Positions 29,366 through 37,695 of a DNA stretch of 50,535 nucleotides are shown in pieces; position 1 is the stretch's first letter, and every line of letters starts with the position of its first letter. The stretch is from Xenococcus sp. MO_188.B8 (lineage in GTDB: Bacteria; Cyanobacteriota; Cyanobacteriia; Cyanobacteriales; Xenococcaceae). The stretch is from assembly GCA_030065615.1 (NCBI GenBank), contig JASJDR010000032.1:1-50535 (forward strand). The letters run 5' to 3'. The notes beneath the pieces were generated by a model. It was not told where the DNA came from. It saw only the letters and a program-made list of their open reading frames with translations, and made no database searches. A program made the position numbers and the translations under genes.

Positions 29366-30319
29366 TTATTCATTATTAACTACTAATTCTTTCAGGTCTC
29401 CCTGTTTACTGGTTCTCCACCAAGCTAGTAAAGTACTAGCAATAAAAATACTGGAGTAAGCACCAAGGGCAAAACCAATAATCAAAGCTAGAGCAAAGTA
29501 TTTAAGAGTTTCTCCGCCAAATAGAAAAATCCCTATTAATGGTAACAAGGTAGTTATTGAAGTATTAATAGAACGTCCCAAAGTTTGATTAACTGCATCA
29601 TCCACAATCTCATTGATAGTTTTCTCACTATTGTTAGCAATGGTTTCTCTAATGCGATCATAAATCACTACAGTATCATTAACAGAAAAACCAATAATAG
29701 TCAGTAAAGCAACCAAAAATAAGCTATCTACTTCCACCTGCGCGACCAACCCCAAAATTGCAAATATTCCAGCAGTAATCACTACATCATGAAACAGGGC
29801 AACAATGGCAAATAAAGCATAGTCAAACTGAAAACGCACACTAAGATAAACAATAATGCCAAAAAATGCCACAATCAAGGCTAGCATTCCCGAAACAAAC
29901 AATTCCTTGCCAATAGTTGGACCTACAGAATCAATCTGAATTGTTTTGGGATCGAATGCGCCGATAGTCTCACTGATCGCTTGCTGTAAACTAGTTCTGC
30001 CATTAACATCTAAGTTTTTTGTCCTGACAGATAAAATATTTTTATTATTGCCTAACAGTTGAATCGTACTATTTACTAAGCCTTGCTCTTCGACAACGGC
30101 TCTTACTTCCGCAATCTTAATCGGGCGATCGCAATTTTCTGATATGTTACAATCTCTCTCAATTTGTAATCGTGTACCCCCAACAAAGTCTAACCCAGGA
30201 CGAATAGGTGCATTTAAACTAGTAAAAGATACGAGCATCGCAGCGATACCAGCAATAATTGCTACCGTAGATATTCCCCACCACAAACCCCGTTGTTTGA
30301 TAACACTAAATTTAATCAT
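29366..30319 (-). CDS. secF: Protein translocase subunit SecF
   Basis: 317 residues, normal for SecF. One helix precedes the periplasmic domain opening with [13 protein letters not shown]; five more membrane helices follow with the family motifs [15 protein letters not shown] and [18 protein letters not shown]. SecF works with SecD and YajC to pull exported proteins through SecYEG using the proton gradient, at plasma and thylakoid membranes. In most cyanobacteria I know, secD sits directly upstream; here the 340 bases upstream hold no secD and lead to divergent ftsY. Confidence 0.96.
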   Translation of the reverse strand: MIKFSVIKQRGLWWGISTVAIIAGIAAMLVSFTSLNAPIRPGLDFVGGTRLQIERDCNISENCDRPIKIAEVRAVVEEQGLVNSTIQLLGNNKNILSVRTKNLDVNGRTSLQQAISETIGAFDPKTIQIDSVGPTIGKELFVSGMLALIVAFFGIIVYLSVRFQFDYALFAIVALFHDVVITAGIFAILGLVAQVEVDSLFLVALLTIIGFSVNDTVVIYDRIRETIANNSEKTINEIVDDAVNQTLGRSINTSITTLLPLIGIFLFGGETLKYFALALIIGFALGAYSSIFIASTLLAWWRTSKQGDLKELVVNNE

Positions 30320-30446
30320 TGTTCAAGAACATATTGACGAAACCCTATTCTAAGTTTATTCGACAACGATAGGCAATCGATCGATCAATTAGGTAAGAGG
30401 TAAAACCAATTTACTAAATGTGTGAAGCGATCGATATCAGGAAATC

Positions 30447-30471
30447 AAAAAGCGGAGTCTCGCCGCTTTTT
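30447..30471. terminator. Bidirectional terminator-like hairpin between divergent genes
   Basis: AAAAAGCGG (30447-30455) pairs perfectly with CCGCTTTTT (30463-30471) around AGTCTCG. It has T-runs on both strands, the form of a factor-independent terminator. It sits between secF (minus) and ftsY (plus), which diverge, so it does not end either gene. It could end a small RNA or attenuate one of the leaders. Confidence 0.65.
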
Positions 30472-30659
30472 AAGCAAGGCTATCGAAAAACTAAAACTAT
30501 AGGGCAAAATATTTTGTACTAAATTTATGACGGAATAATATTTCTTTTCGAGCTATTGACTTTTCCTAGTTGCTCTCTCCTCAGCTCTTTACTTTTATTT
30601 GCCCCCTCTGCCACGTTATTATCAAAAAATAACTACAAATTTATTTATATTTAATTTCC

Positions 30660-32288
30660 ATGTTTAATTGGTTTAGTCGTCGTCATAATAAGGAAGAATC
30701 AACAGAAAATTTACCAGAAGCAAAAACAGCACCAGAAACTCCTGAAACATCTCCTGCAAAATCAGAAGACACTTCCCAGGGACAAACCCAAGAAGATTAT
30801 CTTGCTTGGGCGAAAGCTGCTTATCAAAATATTCAACAAAGAAAAGAAGAAGAAACTGTCCAAGAAGAAGAAACTGCCACAGAAACCGTCTCTAAAGCAG
30901 AAGAACCTACTGAGCCAGAAACTACAACAGTAAAAGAAGAAGTTGTCGCAACTGCTATCGTAGAAGAGACTGAATCTTTAGTTTTAGGAGAAACAACAAC
31001 AGTTGCAGAAGAGATAACTGAAGCAACAGCAGATCTTGAAACAACAACTGAAACTACAGAAATAGAGACTACAGAAATAGTAGAGGAAACTGCCGAGGCG
31101 CAAGCAGACACTGAAGATATAACCGAAGCTACAGAAGTTATAGAAGAAACTGCCAAAGCCCCTGTAGAAACAGAAGTACCTAAAGATGTTCCTGTTTGGA
31201 TGCAAAAATCCGAAGGACTAGAAAAGCTTAAAGAAACTGCGATCGCGACCCCTGTAGTAGAGCCAGCAGTCAGCGAACCAGAACTAGATGAAGATTTTGT
31301 ATGGTCAGCGAAAGTCCTTGCTCAAGAGGGTAGAAGCCCTGAAGATATCTCTCAGGAAGAAATTACCTGGCTGACTAAACTACGTCAAGGATTGGGTAAA
31401 ACCCGTCGCAGCTTAGTTGTGCAACTCAAATCTGTAGTCGGGCAAGGGCCTCTCAATAAAGATGCGGTCATGGAAATCGAAGCCTTGCTATTACAAGCAG
31501 ATGTGGGCATTGAGGCTACTGACTTTATTATCGAAACCCTGCAAGAAAAACTCCGCGAAGAAGCTCTACCTCCAGAACAAGCGATCGCATATCTTAAATC
31601 TATCTTACAAAATATTTTAGATAAACCTTTGAAAGGTCAAGACAATCAAGATTTTGTCCCCGAACAAGATACTTTAAATATTTGGCTCCTAACAGGAGTT
31701 AACGGCGCAGGAAAAACCACAACTATTGGCAAACTAGCTAACTTAGGCAAAAAATCAGGATATAGTTGTCTAATTGCTGCCGCTGATACTTTCCGTGCCG
31801 CCGCCGTAGAACAAGTCAAAGTATGGGGAGAAAGAACTGATACTCCAGTCATTGCTAATCCGGGTAAAAATACCGATCCTGCTGCGGTAGTATTTGACGC
31901 GATCGCAGCAGCTAATTCCCGAAATACAGAACTACTATTGGTAGATACCGCTGGAAGATTGCAAAATAAGAAAAATTTAATGGCGGAATTGGCAAAAATT
32001 CGCCGTATTATCGATAAAAAAGCCCCTAATGCCACTATCGAATCTTTACTAGTGCTCGATGCTACCTTGGGACAAAATGGCCTCCGTCAAGCTCAAGTTT
32101 TTAGTGAAGCTGCCCAACTAAGCGGTGTTGTTTTGACCAAACTAGATGGGACAGCTAAAGGTGGGGTTGCTCTAGCTGTAGCCCAACAATTAGATTTACC
32201 AATTCGCTTTATTGGTGCAGGAGAAGGCATTGAGGATTTACGTCCTTTTTCGAGTTATGAGTTTGTCGAAGCCTTAATCAATGGTTAA
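30660..32288 (+). CDS. ftsY: Signal recognition particle receptor FtsY
   Basis: 542 residues. The N-terminal about 190 residues are an acidic Glu/Thr/Val-rich low-complexity domain with many EETxE-type near-repeats. The N domain begins near FVWSAKVLAQEGRSPE, and the GTPase G domain shows the P-loop GVNGAGKTTTIGKLA, DTFRAAAVEQ, LLLVDTAGRLQNKKNLMAEL and TKLDGTAKGG. FtsY docks SRP-ribosome complexes at the membrane by paired GTP hydrolysis with Ffh. The acidic domain helps membrane and translocon contact in E. coli. Ends 15 bases from convergent glmM. Confidence 0.97.
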   Translation: MFNWFSRRHNKEESTENLPEAKTAPETPETSPAKSEDTSQGQTQEDYLAWAKAAYQNIQQRKEEETVQEEETATETVSKAEEPTEPETTTVKEEVVATAIVEETESLVLGETTTVAEEITEATADLETTTETTEIETTEIVEETAEAQADTEDITEATEVIEETAKAPVETEVPKDVPVWMQKSEGLEKLKETAIATPVVEPAVSEPELDEDFVWSAKVLAQEGRSPEDISQEEITWLTKLRQGLGKTRRSLVVQLKSVVGQGPLNKDAVMEIEALLLQADVGIEATDFIIETLQEKLREEALPPEQAIAYLKSILQNILDKPLKGQDNQDFVPEQDTLNIWLLTGVNGAGKTTTIGKLANLGKKSGYSCLIAAADTFRAAAVEQVKVWGERTDTPVIANPGKNTDPAAVVFDAIAAANSRNTELLLVDTAGRLQNKKNLMAELAKIRRIIDKKAPNATIESLLVLDATLGQNGLRQAQVFSEAAQLSGVVLTKLDGTAKGGVALAVAQQLDLPIRFIGAGEGIEDLRPFSSYEFVEALING

Positions 32289-32303
32289 TTAGTATATTTT
32301 TTA

Positions 32304-33695
32304 TTAAGCTAAATTTCGTTCGACAACTTTGACCAATTGATTACTCCAATAGTTAGTTAATTTATGATCGATCGCTTCTACCATGACTCGAATTACTGGC
32401 TCTGTCCCTGAAGCTCTCACTAAGATTCGACCGTCATTTCCCATCGCAGTTTCGGCTTGTGAGATCGCCAGTTGTAAGGGTTGGCATTCCTGCCATTTAC
32501 TGCGAACCTCTCGATCTTCTACTCGGACATTTCTTAAAATCTGGGGATAGGTTTCGAAGCTACTATCAACTAATTCTTGGAGCGAGACCCCAGAATGCTG
32601 TACTAAAGATGTTAAATGCAGAGCGGTTTGAATGCCGTCTCCTGAGACTCCATGATGATGGCATAAAATATGTCCTGACTGTTCTCCGCCTAACATCGCA
32701 CCAGTACGCCACATTTCTTGCTGAACATAGCGATCGCCGACAGCTGTGCGAGTCATTTTTCCGCCAAGTTTGTCCCAGGCTCTTTCAAAACCTAGATTGG
32801 CCATCACTGTGGCAATGATTAGATCATCAGGTAATCGTCCTTGTTGTTGTAGATGATTTCCCCAGAGATAGAGAATATAGTCCCCATCGACGACTCGTCC
32901 TTGACTATCGATCGCCATGACCCGATCTGCATCCCCATCAAAGGCAAAACCCAGATCTGCTTGATATTCTTGAACTGCTTTCTGTAGTGCTGGCAGATGA
33001 GTAGAGCCACAATGAACATTAATGCGATCGCCATCTGGCAGATTATGCAAAGCGATCACTTCAGCGCCTAATTCTTGGAACACCTTGGGAGCGACTTCTA
33101 CCGAGGCTCCCCAAGCTAAATCGAGCACAATTCGCAGCTGACGAAAGTTAATATTTTCAGGTAGCGATCGCGTTAAGATTTGAGTATATTGATCAATAGT
33201 TGCTGGGCGATAATAATGTTTGCCCCAATTATTATTAGTCAGTTGATTGATCGAAAAGTTATGGTAATTAGCCCGTAATCGAGTTTCGATTTCATCGGTA
33301 ATTTGGCTAGCTAATTTAGTGCCATCTTGACCAAAAAATTTAATCCCATTGTCTTCAGGAGGATTATGACTAGCAGAAATCATAATACCGCCGATGGCAT
33401 CCATTCTATGAGTCAGTGAAGCAACACAGGGAGTAGGGCATAATCCTAAATGCCAGACTTCTAATCCCGCACTGGTTAAGCCAGAAGTGATTGCCGTTGC
33501 CAACATATCGCTAGAGTTACGGGAATCTTGTCCAATAATAATTGCGCCAGAGTTAGTTGCGGTTTCTTGTAATACCTGTCCAGCCCAATATCCTAGCTGT
33601 AAGGCAAAGTTGGCATTAAGTAGCTCTCCTGCCTTACTGCGAATTCCATCGGTACCGAATAGGCGAGTTTGAGGTAATTGATTATTATTTAACAT
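32304..33695 (-). CDS. glmM: Phosphoglucosamine mutase
   Basis: 463 residues. It converts glucosamine-6-phosphate to glucosamine-1-phosphate for peptidoglycan and LPS. The order of motifs is [14 protein letters not shown] at the N-terminus, the phosphoserine loop [18 protein letters not shown], the metal loop [14 protein letters not shown], the sugar-binding GGEQSGH and the phosphate-binding [15 protein letters not shown]. Somewhat longer than the 445-residue bacterial norm, as is usual for cyanobacterial copies. It converges on ftsY. Confidence 0.96.
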   Translation of the reverse strand: MLNNNQLPQTRLFGTDGIRSKAGELLNANFALQLGYWAGQVLQETATNSGAIIIGQDSRNSSDMLATAITSGLTSAGLEVWHLGLCPTPCVASLTHRMDAIGGIMISASHNPPEDNGIKFFGQDGTKLASQITDEIETRLRANYHNFSINQLTNNNWGKHYYRPATIDQYTQILTRSLPENINFRQLRIVLDLAWGASVEVAPKVFQELGAEVIALHNLPDGDRINVHCGSTHLPALQKAVQEYQADLGFAFDGDADRVMAIDSQGRVVDGDYILYLWGNHLQQQGRLPDDLIIATVMANLGFERAWDKLGGKMTRTAVGDRYVQQEMWRTGAMLGGEQSGHILCHHHGVSGDGIQTALHLTSLVQHSGVSLQELVDSSFETYPQILRNVRVEDREVRSKWQECQPLQLAISQAETAMGNDGRILVRASGTEPVIRVMVEAIDHKLTNYWSNQLVKVVERNLA

Positions 33696-34146
33696 TTTTA
33701 ATATTTTTTAAAATTATTTACACCAAACATTGAACGTTATAGATATAGATTGATAAGTATCTTTATCGACCAAAGTATAATCGACAAAGGTAAAAACAGG
33801 TATAAATTTACGTTAGGGAATGAACAGTGTTGATTAATTGAGTGAGAATCTAGGTTCTCAGTAGCCGTTACTAGTATAAAAGTTATAGATAATGATTGAT
33901 AGAGGCAAGCTTCGAGAGCCGAGAGAGCTTGGGAAGCTTGGGGAACGCACTCAAAGAGAGAGCTCAAGGCTGGAGTATTTCAGCCTCATAAGAAAAAGTA
34001 TATAGTATTATGAGGTACAAAGTTAAATAAGGATCACAATCAATCAAATTCCTATCAACTAAACCCTAACCCCTAAAACAACTAAGATTTATTGCAGATG
34101 AGTGAGATTTGCTATCTTAACCTGATTTATCCTTATAGTTAAGTTG
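33696..34146. other. Intergenic, no gene seen
   Basis: 451 bases between glmM and the DUF790 gene. It contains a purine-rich stretch with two AAGCTT sites (33905-33940) and imperfect repeats of gagag. A 76-codon minus-strand frame at 33737-33967 lacks coding character or a ribosome site. I assign nothing. Confidence 0.45.
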
Positions 34147-35364
34147 TTATTCTAATACCTTTAACACAGCTTTAGGTTGTAATTTATTCTTAAACCAAAT
34201 AACTCGATTAGGTAAGTCAGTAAAACTAACTCCAGCCTTTTCTAAGTTCAATCTTTCTGAAACAGCTAAAATCAAATTTGTAACGTCAGAATTTTTAATT
34301 TGATAGAACTTCTTTTTTAGATATTCTGGTCGCCAATAACCAACTATTTCTAATAAAAAATCTCTGCCATCGGGATGTACTAAGCGAAAGTCAGGAATCA
34401 TGACACTCCCAGGAAGAGGAACTAGATCTACTTCCCTTTCTAACCGCCATTCGGTCTTAGTTTTGCCCCAACTTTTGGCAAAGGAAGCCTCTAACATGCT
34501 GTCATAGGGTTTTCCTGGAGGATAATGAGTAACTAAATAACAGCGATCGCTTTCTAGGGCAAATCTACCAGATTTAATATTTCCTGAATAGGGATCTCGT
34601 TGTTGGAGCTTCGCTTGCAGACTCCATTTACTAACATGTAATAATGCCGGAATCATTTTTGCTAGGGACAAACCGTATCTCGTACTGGCTTTAAAAAGAC
34701 TTGCTGGGCCATCTAAGGTAATAGTAAAACCAGTATCCGAATCTCCTTCAATATATGACATTAATTGAAATAATTTGAGATAACGAAACAGGAGTTTATA
34801 TTCTCCAGGATCGTTACGATGGGCATTGATAACTATGTTGCTAGCGCGATAGAAAATACCCTGAACTTGAGAAAGATTATAACGATGAATTAAGGCATCA
34901 GGAATTGGCGGATCAAATTCAGTTAAAATCCGATTTTCTTGTAAATCAGCATATAGTCCTTTTTCGATTTCTTCTCTAGGTACTTTGCGATTTAATTCTA
35001 GGGATAAATTATGAGCGATCGCGTCTAAGGTAAGACTACGATTACGAGGGATAGGAATTTTTTTCGCAGCTTCTGTAAAAACTTTATGTCTTAGTTCAGA
35101 CGGTTCTAAAGGGCTGACAATTTCAAAGGTAGAAAAGCTACTTCGCAGAATATGAGCAAGTCCTCTTTTGACTCGATAATCGGGACTATCGCCCTCCATT
35201 TCTGCTAATTTTTCATTTAATTCTCCCTGAGTTTTCCCCACATATTCCTGAAAACATTCTATGCGATCGCTAGCTAATCCGATACTTCTACTATCAAGGG
35301 GTAACTTTTTGGGAACTACCGTTTCGCCATTTTGTCGGTAAATTAGCAGATCTGAAGGAAGCAT
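34147..35364 (-). CDS. DUF790/Bax1-type nuclease
   Basis: 405 residues. The N-terminus MLPSDLLIYRQNGETVVPK and the overall layout match DUF790, the family of archaeal Bax1. The nuclease centre is in the C-terminal part: MIPDFRLVHPDGRDFLLEIV followed by GYWRPEYLKKK, a PD-(D/E)XK-like arrangement. Archaeal Bax1 works with the XPB helicase to cut DNA bubbles. In cyanobacteria DUF790 is often next to an XPB-like helicase; none is adjacent here. A TAAGTAA tandem repeat begins 6 bases upstream of the ATG and leaves no normal ribosome site. Confidence 0.85.
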   Translation of the reverse strand: MLPSDLLIYRQNGETVVPKKLPLDSRSIGLASDRIECFQEYVGKTQGELNEKLAEMEGDSPDYRVKRGLAHILRSSFSTFEIVSPLEPSELRHKVFTEAAKKIPIPRNRSLTLDAIAHNLSLELNRKVPREEIEKGLYADLQENRILTEFDPPIPDALIHRYNLSQVQGIFYRASNIVINAHRNDPGEYKLLFRYLKLFQLMSYIEGDSDTGFTITLDGPASLFKASTRYGLSLAKMIPALLHVSKWSLQAKLQQRDPYSGNIKSGRFALESDRCYLVTHYPPGKPYDSMLEASFAKSWGKTKTEWRLEREVDLVPLPGSVMIPDFRLVHPDGRDFLLEIVGYWRPEYLKKKFYQIKNSDVTNLILAVSERLNLEKAGVSFTDLPNRVIWFKNKLQPKAVLKVLE

Positions 35365-35370
35365 CTTGCT

Positions 35371-35420
35371 TAAGTAATAAGTAATAAGTAATAAGTAATA
35401 AGTAATAAGTAATAAGTAAT
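35371..35420. repeat. TAAGTAA heptamer tandem repeat, seven copies
   Basis: Seven perfect copies of TAAGTAA (35371-35419), then one further T. This is the short tandemly repeated heptamer type known from cyanobacteria. It starts 6 bases from the start codon of the DUF790 gene, within its leader. Pyrimidine-rich low-complexity DNA follows to 35522. Confidence 0.95.
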
Positions 35421-35524
35421 GGGGAATAGGTAAAGGGTAAAAATTTTGCTTTCTAACAATAACTTTCTCTGCTTCCCCTGCCTCCCTTACTCCCTGGTCT
35501 TCCCCATCTTCCCTATCTCTAAAT

Positions 35525-36310
35525 CTAGGCTAATCCAGGAAACCGCCGATATTTGATGACAAAACCGAGTATCATTACCAGAATAATAATTGCTGTACCA
35601 ATGCCAATGGGACTAGGTAACCAAAATACAGCTTCGATATGATTTAATTGACCAGATTGTAATTTCCAGACGAGTCCTTGATCAGAAGAAATAGTTTCAA
35701 GGTTATCGGTATTAGAGACATTGTGAGCAATCCAAGGCGTATTTAAATGAAATTCTAAATCGAGTAGAGAGTTCGGATCAATTAAAATTTTGTTTTGATG
35801 AGCCAGTAAATTTAAAGCTCGTAAATCTATAGTGAGATCGAGATGATTTCGTTCCACAAATAATAAATTACTCTGTTGCAAAGAAACCTCAGATCCCAAT
35901 TTTATTAACTCTGCTTCTTCTCCTACTACCACCCCAGAAGTATTAGGAACATTCGAGTTAAACAACTGATTAAAATTACTCTCTAATTCTTGACCGCTGT
36001 TAAAAGGAACAGTCACAACTATCTCTTCAGAGTTCAAGTGCTTCACTTTACCCTGTAGTTGACGCGATCGCGATTCGATACTTTTGAGCCATTTGGTCGC
36101 TTCTGATTGACCTAGATCAGCAAATTGCTCCCCAATCTTAATATGTTGAACCAGCGTGCCATTATAGGGACTCTGAAAATTAATTCCCACATCGTAACGG
36201 ACACAACCAGTGAGCAAAGTTAAGAGACAGAATATCAAAGGGAACAAAAATAGGATCGGATTTCTCGCTAAATTTCTTGGTGCGCGGCTGAATTCTGATC
36301 GATCACTCAT
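35525..36310 (-). CDS. DUF3153-family lipoprotein
   Basis: 261 residues. A basic N-terminus and hydrophobic segment end in the lipobox LLTGC (Cys36), so it should be lipid-anchored. The exported part matches the cyanobacterial DUF3153 pattern: YDVGINFQSPYNGTLVQHIK, GKVKHLNSEEIVVTVPFNSG, LDLTIDLRALN. A single membrane helix near the C-terminus (GTAIIILVMILGFVI) with a basic tail follows. Function unknown, envelope or thylakoid-lumen location inferred. Confidence 0.88.
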   Translation of the reverse strand: MSDRSEFSRAPRNLARNPILFLFPLIFCLLTLLTGCVRYDVGINFQSPYNGTLVQHIKIGEQFADLGQSEATKWLKSIESRSRQLQGKVKHLNSEEIVVTVPFNSGQELESNFNQLFNSNVPNTSGVVVGEEAELIKLGSEVSLQQSNLLFVERNHLDLTIDLRALNLLAHQNKILIDPNSLLDLEFHLNTPWIAHNVSNTDNLETISSDQGLVWKLQSGQLNHIEAVFWLPSPIGIGTAIIILVMILGFVIKYRRFPGLA

Positions 36311-36403
36311 TAAACTTTCTCCTGATATAGCTTATTGCCATCCAAACAACAATCTTGACATACTTCTAGCTGTCTGACACATGAGAATCTTAGCTAAGAG
36401 TTT

Positions 36404-36462
36404 GCGATCGCGACAGCGCCTACCGAAGGTCTCGCGACAGAGCCAGGCTTTGCCTCATCGCT
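36404..36462. repeat. GC-rich interspersed repeat
   Basis: A unit with gcgatcgcg at its start and the core ACCGAAGGTCTCG (36422-36434), ending ccaggctttgcc. The same core occurs twice at 15151-15212, so this is one dispersed family. Confidence 0.85.
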
Positions 36463-36518
36463 ATTACTAAGTTTACGTGCGTAGTAATTGCAAGACAATA
36501 CTGATATTTGAGTAAATT

Positions 36519-36553
36519 GCGATCGCAGCTTAACCTAGAGATATTCTTCCATC
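36519..36553 (-). pseudogene. Decayed copy of the hypF C-terminal coding end
   Basis: 35 bases match hypF 40318-40352 with three mismatches and in the same orientation. Read on the minus strand the piece gives DGRISLG, a stop, then AAIA, against DGGISLGQAAIA in HypF. It lies outside hypF by 3.8 kb, on the far side of the accessory genes. Confidence 0.75.
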
Positions 36554-36616
36554 TTTGATTAGTAGTAAATTTGAATATAATCATGAATATATGGAATAAT
36601 TCACCAACCGACTAAC

Positions 36617-37273
36617 ATGGTCAAATCCCCAGGCATAAATACTCCTTCTTCTATTATCTATCCTGATAGCGACGGACAACCAATGGCAGACAACACCTTA
36701 CAGTTTAGTTGGATTGTAGTTATCAAGGAAAACCTAGAGTTACAATTTGCTGAGGTGGAAGATGTTTTTATCGCTGGAGATCTACTCTGGTATGCTGTTG
36801 AGGGGACTCCTAAGCTACGACAAGCCCCTGACACTATGGTAGTATTTGGTCGCCCTAAAGGGTATCGTGGCTTTTATCAACAGTGGTCAGAAAATAATAT
36901 TGCGCACCAAGTAGTATTTGAAATTCTCTCGACCGGGAATCGCTTTACTCAGATGTTGAATAAGTTCAAGTTTTATGAGAATTATGGAGTAGAAGAATAT
37001 TATCTCTATGATCCTTACCAAAATGATTTGCAGGGTTGGTTGCGTAATCAGGATCGAGCAGAATTAGAAGCGATTGAGACTCTTAATGGTTGGGTAAGTC
37101 CTCGGCTACAAATTAAGTTTGAGTTAACTGAAGAAAATTTGCTAATATTCCGTCCTGATGGCGAAAGGTTTCATAGTTTTGTGGAATTAGGACAGTTAAA
37201 AGAGCAAGAAAAACAACGATTCAAGGCTTTAGAGGCTTTTTTAAGGGAAAAGGGGATTAATTATGATCAATAA
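36617..37273 (+). CDS. Uma2-family (DUF820) putative endonuclease
   Basis: 218 residues. The restriction-endonuclease-like core is visible: a strand LWYAVEGTPKLRQAPDTMVV with the catalytic Asp in APD, then HQVVFEILSTGNR with the catalytic Glu, and YYLYDPYQNDLQGW. The C-terminus ends in a charged helix (GQLKEQEKQRFKALEAF), typical of these proteins. Uma2 proteins are hugely expanded in cyanobacteria and often move with mobile DNA; their biological role is unsettled. Preceded by the repeat and hypF fragment described here. Confidence 0.88.
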   Translation: MVKSPGINTPSSIIYPDSDGQPMADNTLQFSWIVVIKENLELQFAEVEDVFIAGDLLWYAVEGTPKLRQAPDTMVVFGRPKGYRGFYQQWSENNIAHQVVFEILSTGNRFTQMLNKFKFYENYGVEEYYLYDPYQNDLQGWLRNQDRAELEAIETLNGWVSPRLQIKFELTEENLLIFRPDGERFHSFVELGQLKEQEKQRFKALEAFLREKGINYDQ

Positions 37274-37389
37274 TTTGATTGAACAAAGTAAACTTTAACA
37301 TCAATCAAAGAAGGAGTTTTAGCTATTATCACTAAATGCGATCGCCTGTTCTAATTCGCGATCTCGAAGAGATCCGCTGCCCCTTCGGG

Positions 37390-37545
37390 CGGGAATGGGG
37401 GCTCAAATAAAACAGGATTAACTAGTGATACGAATTCATCAATCACTCTTTAGCCCCCATCCCGGAGCTACGCAAGCGCGGGCCGCGTAGCGCCTTGCTT
37501 TGCGAGACCACGCAGTGCCAGCCGTAGGCTGATCGCGACTTTCAA
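37390..37545. repeat. Inverted and GC-rich repeats between Uma2 and TIR genes
   Basis: CGGGAATGGGGGCT (37390-37403) and AGCCCCCATCCCG (37452-37464) form an inverted pair enclosing about 50 bases. A GC-rich interspersed unit with several palindromes follows to 37545 (ggccgcgtagcgcc, gccagccgtaggc). No gene in 37274-37695. Confidence 0.7.
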
Positions 37546-37587
37546 CACAGTATCTACAATACCTGCGATAGCTAATGGCATCTGCCC

Positions 37588-37681
37588 CACTGATTTGTGA
37601 GACCGACAAAGACTTGTGGCTATTGGCTTTTCTGGCATCTACCCAACTACTATGAGCTTGCTCACTGATTTGTTAGACCGA
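37588..37681. repeat. Direct repeat pair downstream of the TIR gene
   Basis: CACTGATTTGTGAGACCGA (37588-37606) recurs with one mismatch at 37663-37681, 75 bases apart. Each is linked to a nearby tggcatctNccc. Two copies only, so not a CRISPR. Function unknown. Confidence 0.7.
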
Positions 37682-37695
37682 GGAATCTGCACAAT

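Noticed and set aside
30833..31205. Two minus-strand frames of 107 and 73 codons inside ftsY
   Set aside because: They arise from the repetitive GAA/ACA codons of the FtsY acidic domain; the predicted products are Ser/Val or Phe/Cys low-complexity.
33737..33967. 76-codon minus-strand frame upstream of glmM
   Set aside because: No ribosome site, unusual composition and no recognisable fold.
35371..35420. CRISPR-like array
   Set aside because: The units are perfect heptamers without spacers, so this is a simple tandem repeat. No CRISPR array or cas gene was seen in the window.
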